Positions 36,154 to 45,506 of a DNA stretch of 64,000 nt are shown piece after piece (position 1 is the stretch's first letter; every line of letters starts with the position of its first letter). Source of the stretch: MWCO01 sp964488865 (GTDB lineage: Bacteria > Myxococcota_A > Polyangia > Polyangiales > Polyangiaceae). Made by a program: the position numbers and the translations under genes. The notes beneath the pieces are model-generated. The model was not told the DNA's origin, did not search any database, and saw only the letters and a program-made list of their open reading frames with translations. Location: contig CAZAWR010000004.1 in the NCBI GenBank assembly GCA_964488865.1, positions 1-64,000 of the forward strand, in the 5' to 3' direction.

Positions 36154-36768
36154 ATGAAGCTCTACACCTCCCCCATGTCCTCGAACGCGCGCAAGACCAG
36201 GATGACCGCGTTGCTGCTCGATATCGACGTCGACCTCGAGACGGTCGACCTCGCCACCGGAGCTCACCGCCGCCCCGACTACCTGACGATCAACCCCAAC
36301 GGCATGGTTCCCGTGCTCGTCGACGGGGACTTCGTGCTCTGGGAGTCCAACGCCATCATGACCTACCTTGCCGACAGCAAGCCCGGCAACACGCTGTACC
36401 CGTCGGAGCGACGGGCCCGGGCGGACGTGGACCGCTGGCTGTACTGGTCATCGAGTCACTGGAACCCGGCCATCGGCATCCTGAGCTTCGAAAACATGAT
36501 CAAGAAGATGTTGGGTCTCGGCGAGGCGGACCCTGCGCAAGTACAGAAGGGCGAGCAGATGCTTTCGCGGTTCGCAAAAATCCTCGACGCACACCTCGCC
36601 TCTCGCGCCTACGTGACCGGCGAGAACCTCACGCTCGCGGACGTCGCGATCGCGGCTCCACTCATGTACGCGGTGCCTGCGAAGCTGTCGCTCGAGGGGT
36701 TCGAGAACGTGAAGCGGTGGTTCGACCGAGTCCAAGCGCTGGAGGCGTGGAAGAAGACGTCGTTGTAG
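36154..36768 (+). CDS. Glutathione S-transferase family protein
   Basis: A 204-aa protein with a thioredoxin-like N-terminus (KLYTSPMSSNARKTRM, NPNGMVPVLVDG, WESNAIMTYLA, the last two binding glutathione) and an all-helical C-terminus with the ENLTLADVAIAAPL capping motif. AGGAG precedes the ATG by eight bases. It is divergent from the FAD oxidoreductase and convergent with the envelope operon. Substrate not predictable. Confidence 0.9.
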   Translation: MKLYTSPMSSNARKTRMTALLLDIDVDLETVDLATGAHRRPDYLTINPNGMVPVLVDGDFVLWESNAIMTYLADSKPGNTLYPSERRARADVDRWLYWSSSHWNPAIGILSFENMIKKMLGLGEADPAQVQKGEQMLSRFAKILDAHLASRAYVTGENLTLADVAIAAPLMYAVPAKLSLEGFENVKRWFDRVQALEAWKKTSL

Positions 36769-36775
36769 CGGCGGG

Positions 36776-37582
36776 TCACTCGCGGTCGGAGTAGGTCCGC
36801 AACCCGATGCCCCAGGTGGACGAGACCAGGGAGCATTCCCCCCAGCCGGCGTCTCGTGGGCAGTCGCTTGCGGCCACGCGACCCGAGTACAGGCCATGCA
36901 GGACGACACTGCCCAGTCCGACGCCTGCCATGAGCTGGGCGTAGGTGGCCTCCGACGCCACGTCCGTGCGCTGGTACACACGGAGCTCACCGATCAGCAG
37001 CGGCGCTTCGCCCGCCTTCTTCTCCCAAAGGCCACGTACGCGTCCGCCAAGATCCCACCCGTAGCCTTCCGGGATCGCATGGGCGTGACCGCCGATCAGG
37101 GGTCCGGCCGCAAGATTCAGTTTGTGGCCGTTCCAAGGAGCGATCCTCACGTCCGCGCCAAGGGAACCTCCAACGCCTGCGAACAGAAGTGGCTCACCCC
37201 CCTCGGGCGGATCGCTTCGGTACGCCGACGTTCCCAAGTCGATGCCAGCCTCCATCCACGGGTACACCTTCCAATCCCGCGGGCGCCATGTCTTGGCTCC
37301 ACCCACGAACAGCACCCACGCGTCCTCTGCCTTCCCCGTGGTCACGCCTTTCGGGCTCACGTGGACGCTCGCGAAGGTGATGTACGAAAAGGACTCGTGG
37401 AAGGTGCGTCGCCAAGCCTGCACGGGCCCTGTTCGAGGAGGAGGGGCAGGAGGCCCTGCTGGTTGCGCAGCCGTGCCCTCGGGAATGCTGGCGGGACTCT
37501 GCGATTGCGCGGTTCCTGCCCACGAAACGACGAGCGCCATGCAGCACGCGAACCGGGTGAGTCGTCGCGACTGGCTAGTCAT
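36776..37582 (-). CDS. Exported envelope protein, beta-barrel-like
   Basis: A 268-aa protein with a cleavable signal (CMALVVSWAGTAQS) and a Pro-rich linker, then alternating short strands rich in Gly and aromatic residues (FAGVGGSLGADVRI, LAAGPLIGGHAHAI, WGIGLRTYS), which suggests an outer-membrane barrel. No family recognised. Its ATG overlaps the end of the upstream lipoprotein gene by eight bases. It is the last gene of a four-gene operon led by a Ser/Thr kinase. Confidence 0.65.
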   Translation of the reverse strand: MTSQSRRLTRFACCMALVVSWAGTAQSQSPASIPEGTAAQPAGPPAPPPRTGPVQAWRRTFHESFSYITFASVHVSPKGVTTGKAEDAWVLFVGGAKTWRPRDWKVYPWMEAGIDLGTSAYRSDPPEGGEPLLFAGVGGSLGADVRIAPWNGHKLNLAAGPLIGGHAHAIPEGYGWDLGGRVRGLWEKKAGEAPLLIGELRVYQRTDVASEATYAQLMAGVGLGSVVLHGLYSGRVAASDCPRDAGWGECSLVSSTWGIGLRTYSDRE

Positions 37583-38327
37583 AGGCGCACACGTTGGAAG
37601 CGACTTCGGACTTGATGCACGCGGCCCCGCTCGGGCACGCTGTACACGCCCCGGAGGAACAGTCGCTCGCGGCACACCGGTAAGGCTCACCGTACGACTG
37701 AGAGCAGCAACCGGACCAGCACTTGGCGCTCGCGTGACACCCCTCGCAATAGTACCGGTTGTTCGCTGTGTTGCGCTTGCAGCTCTGGCCGTCCGACGTG
37801 TCACACTTGATCCCGCAGACACCGCAGTCGTCGTTCGTGTTGACGGTGCGAGGCTCGCCGCCACAGCACCGCGCGAGCGCATCCCCAGGCTTCCAGTTGT
37901 GGCCGTCGGGATGTGCCGTGGCTTGCCCGCACACGCCACCCTGGCACTGGCCGGGCTTCCAGCACTCGTTGGGACCGTCGTCGCAATCCACCCCATCAGG
38001 GATCGCAACGGATTCGCAGGCCCCTTGCACGCACAGCATCTCGTGGCACGCGCCCGGTTCGCCGCAGGGCGTTCCCTCCGGGTTGACAGCACAAAAGTCC
38101 ACGTCCGGTGCGACATCGGGAGCGGGCTCCTCGGTCGCATCCTCCACGTCGACGTCCACCTCGGCATCCGCGTCCTCGACGATCGGCCACTCGACGAGGG
38201 CGTCGTGGGGCCCACCGCCATCGGGCACGGTCGTGGTGCCCACGCCGTTCTCGAAGTCGGGGAGCAAGCATCCGGTCACGCCGAGCAAGGGCAGGGCGAT
38301 CGCAAGGAAGGAGCTTCGCGCATCCAT
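37575..38327 (-). CDS. Cys-rich lipoprotein
   Basis: A 250-aa exported protein: signal with LLGVTGC lipobox, an acidic Asp/Glu/Val linker (about residues 45-75), then about 175 residues with more than 25 Cys in a disulfide-knot style (CDDGPNECWKPGQCQGGVCG, CGVCGIKCD). Such proteins are frequent on myxobacterial surfaces. ATG at 38327 forms TGATG with the preceding gene stop, so translation is coupled. Function unknown. Confidence 0.75.
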   Translation of the reverse strand: MDARSSFLAIALPLLGVTGCLLPDFENGVGTTTVPDGGGPHDALVEWPIVEDADAEVDVDVEDATEEPAPDVAPDVDFCAVNPEGTPCGEPGACHEMLCVQGACESVAIPDGVDCDDGPNECWKPGQCQGGVCGQATAHPDGHNWKPGDALARCCGGEPRTVNTNDDCGVCGIKCDTSDGQSCKRNTANNRYYCEGCHASAKCWSGCCSQSYGEPYRCAASDCSSGACTACPSGAACIKSEVASNVCAYD

Positions 38328-39319
38328 CAGAACGCCCCTCCGACGCCAGCGGAGGCCGCACCGATCCAGGGCTGGACCCGAAGGCCGCTCGTGGGCTGGG
38401 GGGTGACTTCTCGAGGCCCTGGGTCGGTGAGAAGCAGGAGCGTGCCCAGCCCGAGGGCGACCGTTCCCACGGCAAATCCTGCGGTCGACGCGTTCCGCCA
38501 CCGGTCATAGGACTCGTTGTCGGCCCACGCGACGGGCGGGCAGACCCCGGAAGGACAACGGCTCTCGAGATCGGACTTCTTTCCCCAGGCCACCAGCCCT
38601 GCGGTGGACCCGACCACCATGCCCGCTGCGCCGACGGCCACTCCGACCCAGCCAAGGGTGCGGTGCGGCGATGCGGTCGACTTGCTGTCCTCGGTGCGCA
38701 CACCGAGCAGGAATCCCTCAGTGCGCTGCTCTCCCTCGGAGACACGGAAGCGACGTAGCTCGACCGCTGTGCCGTGCGCGAACTCGAGGACGTGTTCGCC
38801 GGGGTCCAGCAGCACGATGGCGGCGCTGGCCTCCTCGGACAGGGGGTTGCCGTCAAGCTTGAGGGTGGGAGGCTCTGCGGACTCGCCTTGCAGGACGATG
38901 CGAAGCCGGGCCACACGCATGCGCAGCGTCTCGGCCCGGGTGCGAGCTTCTTGCTGCGCCTTGGTGTGGATCTCGGGCCAGGACGCGTCCACGCGGATGG
39001 CGGCCACCCGCTCATAGCGCTCGAGCGCGTCGACGAGGCGCCCCATGCGTTCGAGACACAGGGCCGCACGCACGCCGAAGGTGGGCGCGGGAATGAGTTC
39101 GTCGGCCGCATCGAACTTGCGCAAGGCGGCAGCGTGCTCGCCCTGCTCGAGCAAGGCCAGGCCTTCTTCGCCGAGCGCGATGGCCGCATCCCGATGGGAC
39201 CGCGGGGGCTTCTGGGCCAGGGTCGAGGCGCACACGAGCACCAGCGCGATCAGCGTCGTGGTGGGCAAGAAGGTCCAGGGGATACCCCGGGATGGATGGC
39301 TTCCGATGAGCTCGGTCAA
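38327..39319 (-). CDS. TPR/PEGA-like membrane protein, kinase partner
   Basis: A 330-aa protein: N-terminal signal anchor, a TPR-like stretch (HRDAAIALGEEGLALLEQGEHAAALRKFDAA split over two helices), a PEGA-like beta segment (LDPGEHVLEFAHG), then two hydrophobic helices separated by a loop with two Cys (RCPSGVCPP). The same layout recurs in the protein at 57771-58682, also beside a kinase. The ATG overlaps the kinase stop (ATGA). Probably a cell-envelope target or sensor for the kinase. Confidence 0.7.
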   Translation of the reverse strand: MTELIGSHPSRGIPWTFLPTTTLIALVLVCASTLAQKPPRSHRDAAIALGEEGLALLEQGEHAAALRKFDAADELIPAPTFGVRAALCLERMGRLVDALERYERVAAIRVDASWPEIHTKAQQEARTRAETLRMRVARLRIVLQGESAEPPTLKLDGNPLSEEASAAIVLLDPGEHVLEFAHGTAVELRRFRVSEGEQRTEGFLLGVRTEDSKSTASPHRTLGWVGVAVGAAGMVVGSTAGLVAWGKKSDLESRCPSGVCPPVAWADNESYDRWRNASTAGFAVGTVALGLGTLLLLTDPGPREVTPQPTSGLRVQPWIGAASAGVGGAF

Positions 39320-41103
39320 AGCCCGAACACCTCGTGCGGCTTGCGGCCCGTCCCCACCGGCCTTGCGTTGCGACGACCGGGAGGGAGCGTCTGCGTGGGC
39401 GCCGGGGACGAGCTATCGGAGTCTGGCACCGGTAAGCGTTCCACATCCCACACCGGCGGCGCAACCGAGATCGCGGACGGGAGGGCGGAAGCCGCGATCG
39501 GAGCTTGAACGGACGCAGGTGGCTCCACGGAAACCTCCGACGCGTCGGGCCTCGGCGCGGAGAGGGGGGAGAGGGGGGAGCCCTGAAACCTGGGCCCGAC
39601 CAACCACACGGCGGAGCCGCCGAACCCTGCCGCCACGATCATCGTCACAGCTGCCAAGGCGTAGAGCCGCCAATCTCGGGTCTTCGCCTGGGGTAGGGAT
39701 GGCACAGGGGGACGCACGTTCTCCACCGGCCGGGAGACGGGCATCTCGGGCGTCGCGGACTGGGAAGGCATCGGCGCCGTGGCGGTCTCGACGGAGTCCG
39801 CTATCCCTGCGGGGATGACCACGTCCTCCATGACCCGGGTGGGATCGTCCGTGTCGACGGAGACCCGGTTGGTGCGGGTGGGCTCGAGGTAGACGTCGTG
39901 GAAGGTCGGGGGGGCGGCCTCGAGCTCTGCGCAGGCCGTGGGATTCATGCCGGGCTCGACCTCCACGGAGCGCGGCTCCACCCACAGATCGAAGCGTCGC
40001 AGCTGCGGCTGAGACGAGAACGCCTCGCCGCCGCGACGCCACGAGGTTTCATCCGAAGGTTCGAGCAACCGCGGCAGGTCGTCCACGCTCGGGAGCGGAG
40101 GGTCCTCTGGTCGCTCGTCCTCGTGGGTGATCGCCTCCGGCTCGAGGTCCACACGGGAGGGACGCATCTCGGACTCGAGCGCTTCGAACGCCATGCCTGT
40201 GAGCGAGGAGACGGTTCCCGGCAGAAGCGCCTCACGCAGGGCCGCTGCCATCTCCGCGGCGCTGCCGAAGCGCCGGTTCGGGTTCGGGTTCAACGCCTGG
40301 TCCGTCCACGCGTCGAACTCAGGAGGGATCGACCGCAGGACCGAAGGGGGCGGGTAGTCCACCTCGGCGATCGCCTTGAGCAGCCCGAGCAAGTCCTCCG
40401 CGTGCTCGTCGAAGGGCCGCTGGCCGACCATGCATTCGTACACCACGACGGCCAGCGCCCACAGGTCCACCTTCGCATCGATCGGCTTCTTGCCGCGCGC
40501 GCGCTCCGGGCTCAGGTAGTGCGTGGTCCCGATCACCGCGTCCGTGCGGGTCAGCGAGTCCTTCGCGTCGCCGTCGATCAGCTTCGCGATACCGAAGTCC
40601 ACGAGCTTCGGGACCTCGCCCTCCTCCGTGGCGTGCAGGAAGATGTTGTCGGGCTTGATGTCCCTGTGGATGATGCCCTTGGCGTGCGCCTTGTCCACCG
40701 GTCGTGCGATTTGCTCCACCAGCCAGACCACCGTGGTCGCGTCGAGGGTCTTCAAACGCTGCAGTCGCTTGGCCAGGGTCTCGCCCTCGAGCAGCTCCAT
40801 CGCGAAGAACGGCACGTCGCCGTGCATGCCGTACTCGAGGATGTGAACCACGTTCGGGTGGGTCAGGGCGGCGACCGTGCGAGCTTCCTTCTCGAAGCGG
40901 GCGCGCGCGACCTGGGAGTGGGCGTCGACCGGCCGAAGCATCTTGAGGGCGACGGGGATGCCGAGCACGAGGTGATCGGCGCGCCAAACGATCGCCATGC
41001 CGCCGGAGCCGATGGGCTTGACGAGCCTGAACCGCTTGGACAGGACCGTGCCTGGCCCGATGTTGGTCGGGACCGGGACCGGCTTGTCCGCGCGCGATCG
41101 CAT
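39316..41103 (-). CDS. Membrane Ser/Thr protein kinase
   Basis: A 595-aa Hanks-type kinase. Gly-rich loop GSGGMA at 32-37, Lys54, catalytic HRDIKPDN starting at 146, DFG at 169-171, APE-equivalent SPERARG. After a long acidic/Pro linker there is one transmembrane helix near 480-505 and a short outer domain rich in Pro and Ser. ATG at 41103 chosen over an upstream TTG. It heads a four-gene operon with overlapping junctions (PEGA-like protein, Cys-rich lipoprotein, envelope protein), which suggests a dedicated envelope-stress or surface-assembly pathway. Confidence 0.9.
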   Translation of the reverse strand: MRSRADKPVPVPTNIGPGTVLSKRFRLVKPIGSGGMAIVWRADHLVLGIPVALKMLRPVDAHSQVARARFEKEARTVAALTHPNVVHILEYGMHGDVPFFAMELLEGETLAKRLQRLKTLDATTVVWLVEQIARPVDKAHAKGIIHRDIKPDNIFLHATEEGEVPKLVDFGIAKLIDGDAKDSLTRTDAVIGTTHYLSPERARGKKPIDAKVDLWALAVVVYECMVGQRPFDEHAEDLLGLLKAIAEVDYPPPSVLRSIPPEFDAWTDQALNPNPNRRFGSAAEMAAALREALLPGTVSSLTGMAFEALESEMRPSRVDLEPEAITHEDERPEDPPLPSVDDLPRLLEPSDETSWRRGGEAFSSQPQLRRFDLWVEPRSVEVEPGMNPTACAELEAAPPTFHDVYLEPTRTNRVSVDTDDPTRVMEDVVIPAGIADSVETATAPMPSQSATPEMPVSRPVENVRPPVPSLPQAKTRDWRLYALAAVTMIVAAGFGGSAVWLVGPRFQGSPLSPLSAPRPDASEVSVEPPASVQAPIAASALPSAISVAPPVWDVERLPVPDSDSSSPAPTQTLPPGRRNARPVGTGRKPHEVFGL

Positions 41104-41296
41104 GAGCTGCAACCTTGCCAGAAGGGCGCGGGAGACGCCACGGGTACGGAGCTTGGGGGAGAAGGTGGTGGGTCATGGCGACGCCCGATTCGCGCTTGCC
41201 TCGCGGACGGCCTCGGATTTCACCGCCCCCGGCTCGACTGCGCTCCCGGCGAACCGGTAGAATGGCAGCCGGTCTTGAAGGCGAAGGAGGCCGATG

Positions 41297-42793
41297 ATGC
41301 GTTGCCTTGTGTGGCTTGCTGCGTTCTCGATAGCAGTCGCGGGGTGTGGTGACGATGACGACTCGACCTCGTCCCCGGGCGGCGCCGGGGGGGGAAGCGG
41401 TGGATCGAGCGGCACGGGGGGGACAGGCGTTGCGGGAGACGCCGGGCAGGGAGGCACGGGGGGAGCCGGGGTCGATGGCGGCAGCGGCGGATCCGGCGGA
41501 TCCGGCGGAACGGGCGGAACCACGGAAACGGGGGGCAGCGGTGGCACCGCCGGGAGTGGTGGCACCGCCGGGAGTGGTGGCGGCAGCGCGGAGACTTGCC
41601 CTGCTCTGCCTGCCCCAGGCTCGAACGTCGTGGACGTGACCCCCGCCGACCTCGGCAACCTCACGAGCATCGTGTCGAACGCTGCCTCCGGGGACACCAT
41701 TCGTTTCGCGTCAGGAACCTACGACCTCGGTGGCGAGTACCTCTGGGTCTCGACGCCCGGCGTCACCTTGCGCTCCGCAACCGGCAACCGAGACGACGTG
41801 GTCCTCGACGGCAACTACCAGACGACCGAGATCATCACGATTGCGGCGTCGAACGTCACGGTCGCCGACCTCACCCTCCGGCAAGCCTACACGCACCCCA
41901 TCCACGTGGTGACGGCCGGATCGGACACGGTGGGCACCCGGATCTACAACGTTCACGTCGTCGACCCGCGCGAGCAGGCGATCAAGGTCAACCCGAGCAG
42001 CGAAGGCGTCTACGTGGACGAAGGGGAGGTCGCCTGCTCGCACATCGAGTTGACGGACGCAGGTCGGCCTCACGTGCAGCCCAACCCGGGAGGCTGCTAC
42101 ACGGGCGGGTTCGACGGGCACCAGGCTCGAGGCTGGGTGCTTCGGGACAACACGATCCAGGGGTTCTGGTGCGACAACGGGCTGTCCGAGCATGCGGTGC
42201 ATTGCTGGCGTGGGTGCCGGGACACGGTGGTGGAACGCAACCGCTTGATCGACAACGCCCGCGGTGTCGGATTCGGCTTGTCCACCAGCGGGAGCGCCAG
42301 GACGTACGACGACGACCCTTGTCCTAAGGCCGGAGGCGCGTACGTGTGTCATTACGACGGGATCGTGCGAAACAACTTCATTTTCGCGAGCGACCCTGGC
42401 TTGCTCGCGTCGTCGTCGGGGTTCGACTGCGGGATCTGCTTCTCGTCCGCGTGCGGTGCGCGGGCCGTGCACAACACGATCGTCTCGACCGGGAGCAACT
42501 TCTCGTCGATCGAGTGGAGGTTCTCGACGAGCCTGGGGGTCGAGGTCAGGAACAACATCGCCACGCATTCGCTTCGCGAGCGTGACGGTGCCTCGGGGTT
42601 GCTCGAAGGCAACCTCGAGAGCGCGCCGCTGTCGCTGTTTCTCGATGGTCCTGGGGGTGAATTGCACCTGGCTCCGGGAGCGAGCGCGGCGATCGACCAG
42701 GGGATTTCCTTGCCGGCGGGCCAGTGCGAAGACGACATCGACGGTGAGGCGCGGGACGACAGCCCGGACATCGGCGCGGACGAGGTGGAGTAG
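41297..42793 (+). CDS. Lipoprotein with Gly-rich linker and beta-helix domain
   Basis: A 498-aa exported protein. Lipobox AVAGC is followed by about 75 residues of Gly/Ser/Thr linker, then a right-handed parallel beta-helix typical of polysaccharide lyases and surface adhesins (repeated N/D-rich turns such as GTRIYNVHVVDP, DNTIQGFWCDN, VRNNFIF, VHNTIVS). It ends DSPDIGADEVE, a frequent end of such beta-helix lipoproteins. GAAGGAGG lies six bases before the ATG at 41297, so I prefer it to the ATG one codon earlier. Catalytic residues cannot be assigned. Confidence 0.8.
   Translation: MRCLVWLAAFSIAVAGCGDDDDSTSSPGGAGGGSGGSSGTGGTGVAGDAGQGGTGGAGVDGGSGGSGGSGGTGGTTETGGSGGTAGSGGTAGSGGGSAETCPALPAPGSNVVDVTPADLGNLTSIVSNAASGDTIRFASGTYDLGGEYLWVSTPGVTLRSATGNRDDVVLDGNYQTTEIITIAASNVTVADLTLRQAYTHPIHVVTAGSDTVGTRIYNVHVVDPREQAIKVNPSSEGVYVDEGEVACSHIELTDAGRPHVQPNPGGCYTGGFDGHQARGWVLRDNTIQGFWCDNGLSEHAVHCWRGCRDTVVERNRLIDNARGVGFGLSTSGSARTYDDDPCPKAGGAYVCHYDGIVRNNFIFASDPGLLASSSGFDCGICFSSACGARAVHNTIVSTGSNFSSIEWRFSTSLGVEVRNNIATHSLRERDGASGLLEGNLESAPLSLFLDGPGGELHLAPGASAAIDQGISLPAGQCEDDIDGEARDDSPDIGADEVE
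41543..41578 (+). repeat. Perfect 18-bp tandem duplication in the Gly linker
   Basis: GGCACCGCCGGGAGTGGT occurs twice head to tail, encoding repeated GTAGSG within the linker of the beta-helix lipoprotein. It keeps frame and could vary in copy number. Confidence 0.8.
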
Positions 42794-42811
42794 GGGATTG
42801 GCGAGCAGCTT

Positions 42812-45382
42812 CTACCGTCGCTCGGGGGAACCCAGGGGGGCCTCGAAGATTTGCGCTGCGCGGGCGGCCACGTGGGATCGCAAGGACAGGAAGGCGGGCA
42901 TGCGGGTCATGCGATCGAGCGCGGGACACTGCAGGAACCAGATGGCGTCGATGGCGTGAGCGGAAGCCGCGCGAAGGGCGCTCCAGGCGTCATCGACCTG
43001 TCCGCCGATGGCCATGCGTTCGGCGACGAGTTGCATGATGCGCGCGCGTGCCGCGGGCGGCGTGTCCTCGTGGGCGGCAAGCGCGGTGAGCGTGCCGACC
43101 TCCTCGTCGGGCTCCGGATCAATGAACATGCGAAGGGCCGACATTTGTAGAGCCGTTGCCGTGCCTTCGACCGAGGCGACGTTTTCTCGTGCCCACGCCA
43201 GCATGATGCGGTCCCCTAGCCAGAGGCCGATGCGAACGCGGGCGAGCAAGGTTTCGGGGTGGTTGGGGTGGATCTGGTCTGCCTTGTCCAGGTACTCCGC
43301 GGCGCGAGCCGCGTGCCTGCCGAAGGCCACCACGTAGGCGGCATCCCACAACGCCATCAGGTTGCGAGGCTCCACGCGAAGCGCGAGCTCGAGCATACCG
43401 AGCCCCTCTTCGGTCCGGCTGGCGGCGCAGTGCAAGAACCCGAGCGCCCAGTGGGCGTCGGAGAGCGCCGGGTTGCAACGCACGGCTTCTTCCGCGCGCC
43501 TCGCCGCAGACATCCAGTTGGCGCCGTACAAGGCGTGGATGGCGAGCGCCAGGTGCGCTTCCCCAAGGTTCGCGTTGAGCCCCAGGGCCGAACGCGCCAG
43601 TTGCAAGCCTTCCGCGGCTAGCCCGGAGGACGCGCGCGGAACCACGTACCACGTCCGCAACATGGCGTGCGCCAGCCATGCCAGCACCAACGGGTCCTTG
43701 GGGCTGATCTCCCGGGCGCTCTCCAGCAAGCCCACCGCCGTCCGGCACCCTTCCGCCGTCCACTCGCCGAGCGCGTACTGCGCGCGCAAGAACCCGTCGA
43801 CGTTTTCCCGGTTGGCAGGCCCATGCCCAGGGCGCTGGTCGTCGTACTCGAGTGCCAGCACCTCGGCGAGGGCGGCGGAGATCTCGGCCTGCAGGTCGAA
43901 CAGGTCCGACGCCTTGCGCTGAAATCGCTGCGCCCACAGCACGAAGCCGCGCTCGACCTCCACCACCCGCACCGTCACGGCCATCATGCCCGACGCGCGC
44001 TTCGACAACGTGCCTTCCACGACCACTTCGACCCCAGCCTGCCGCCCGATGAGCTGCGCGTCCTCGCTCTCGGTTCCCTGCAGCGCGAATCGCTTCGCCA
44101 CGCGGACCGAAGGACAGATGACGAGCTTCTCGACGATGGCCACGGTCAGGGCGTCGGCGATGTAGTTGTCCTGCGGGTCTCCGAGATTCCGGAACGCCAG
44201 CACCCCTACCGACCGCATATGGGGCGTGTTGGTGGTGGCGATCGCCGGCCAGTCCTTGCGAACCTCCTCCAGGCCCGCATCCGAAGCCCGTCGCAGGGAA
44301 GGTCGGATGCCGTCGCGCGCCGAGCGGAGCATCTCGACGACCTTTCGCGCACTCTCAGGCCTCCCCGAAGGCTCCCGCTCGAGCAGCGCGAGAACCACCC
44401 GAGCGAGGGGCTCCGGTACGTCGGGCTGCACCGTGCGGGGCGATGGCGCAGGCACGGACAGACGCGCGACGTTCGGACCACTCACGTCCTCGTTCGGCCA
44501 TGGGTTGCGACCCGTGAGCAGCTCGAACAGGATCAACCCGAGGGCATACAGGTCCGTCTGCTCCGATAGGTGCCGCCCCTCGATCTGCTCGGGCGCCATG
44601 TAACGCGGTGTGCCTGCGCCCCGCAGCGGAAGTACCTCGACCTCTGGCCCGTCGCGCAACACCGCAACGCCGAAGTCGGTGATCACCACGCGCCCGTCGC
44701 GCGCCACCATCAGGTTGTCGGGCTTGAGGTCCCGGTGCACGACGTTGGCCTTGTGGGCCGCTGCCAGTCCCTCTGCGATCTGCAGGGAATAGCTATAGGC
44801 GCGGTCGAGATCGACCGCTCTGTCCTTCACGATGGCGGCCGAGAGAGGGTCGCCCAAGATGCACTCCATCGTGTAGTAGTGCTCGCCGCGCCGCTCCCCG
44901 ATGTCGTGGATGCGAACGACGTTGGGATGGGTGATGCGACGTGTGAGACGGACTTCGCTTCGGAAGCGGGAGACGGCGGAGGGGTTGTCCGCGAGGTCCT
45001 TGCGCAGGATCTTGAGGGCGACCTCTTCTTCGAGGATCTGGTCCCGCACGCGATACACGGACCCCATGCCACCCACGCCGAGCAAGCCGACCAGCTCGTA
45101 TCGTCCTGCGTAGCGCGACGGCCGATTCTTGGCAGACCGCGGGTCATCGGGCGGGATCGACTTGGAGCCAGGGGGACGTTCACTCGGGATGAGGATGGAC
45201 CGCTTGGCCCGTGAATCGATCTCGTCGTCGACCCTCGTGCTCAACCCCACGTCCTTGGCGAACGCCGCCAGCTCGTCAGGGTCGATGGCGATGGAGATGT
45301 CTTCCTCGGAGTCGGCCTCCGCGAGATCGAACTCCAGCGACGGGTCCGACGGCTTGGATGGTGGCGTGGAGGATCCTTTCAT
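42812..45382 (-). CDS. Ser/Thr protein kinase with TolB-like and TPR regions
   Basis: An 856-aa protein. An acidic N-terminal tail (1-85) precedes a Hanks kinase: GVGGMGSVY at 102-110, Lys124, HRDLKPDN from 216, DFG at 236-238, APEQIEGR. Next comes a segment of about 120 residues resembling the TolB/FlgO-like domain seen after kinases and cyclases (IADALTVAIVEKL, VVVEGTLSKRASG), then TPR helices to the end. No transmembrane helix, so it is likely cytoplasmic. ATG at 45382 with GAAGGG upstream; the frame is open further but without start signals. It is divergent from the epimerase gene. Confidence 0.9.
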   Translation of the reverse strand: MKGSSTPPSKPSDPSLEFDLAEADSEEDISIAIDPDELAAFAKDVGLSTRVDDEIDSRAKRSILIPSERPPGSKSIPPDDPRSAKNRPSRYAGRYELVGLLGVGGMGSVYRVRDQILEEEVALKILRKDLADNPSAVSRFRSEVRLTRRITHPNVVRIHDIGERRGEHYYTMECILGDPLSAAIVKDRAVDLDRAYSYSLQIAEGLAAAHKANVVHRDLKPDNLMVARDGRVVITDFGVAVLRDGPEVEVLPLRGAGTPRYMAPEQIEGRHLSEQTDLYALGLILFELLTGRNPWPNEDVSGPNVARLSVPAPSPRTVQPDVPEPLARVVLALLEREPSGRPESARKVVEMLRSARDGIRPSLRRASDAGLEEVRKDWPAIATTNTPHMRSVGVLAFRNLGDPQDNYIADALTVAIVEKLVICPSVRVAKRFALQGTESEDAQLIGRQAGVEVVVEGTLSKRASGMMAVTVRVVEVERGFVLWAQRFQRKASDLFDLQAEISAALAEVLALEYDDQRPGHGPANRENVDGFLRAQYALGEWTAEGCRTAVGLLESAREISPKDPLVLAWLAHAMLRTWYVVPRASSGLAAEGLQLARSALGLNANLGEAHLALAIHALYGANWMSAARRAEEAVRCNPALSDAHWALGFLHCAASRTEEGLGMLELALRVEPRNLMALWDAAYVVAFGRHAARAAEYLDKADQIHPNHPETLLARVRIGLWLGDRIMLAWARENVASVEGTATALQMSALRMFIDPEPDEEVGTLTALAAHEDTPPAARARIMQLVAERMAIGGQVDDAWSALRAASAHAIDAIWFLQCPALDRMTRMPAFLSLRSHVAARAAQIFEAPLGSPERR

Positions 45383-45506
45383 GCGGTGCCCTTCACAGAA
45401 CCGGAACACCCTACCCCACCCCGGTCTCCAGGTCACCGGTCCGCGAACCGCTTCCCCCGTCGTTCTCCGGTTTGCCTTCGCCGCTCGCCGGAGTATGCCT
45501 GCTCCC

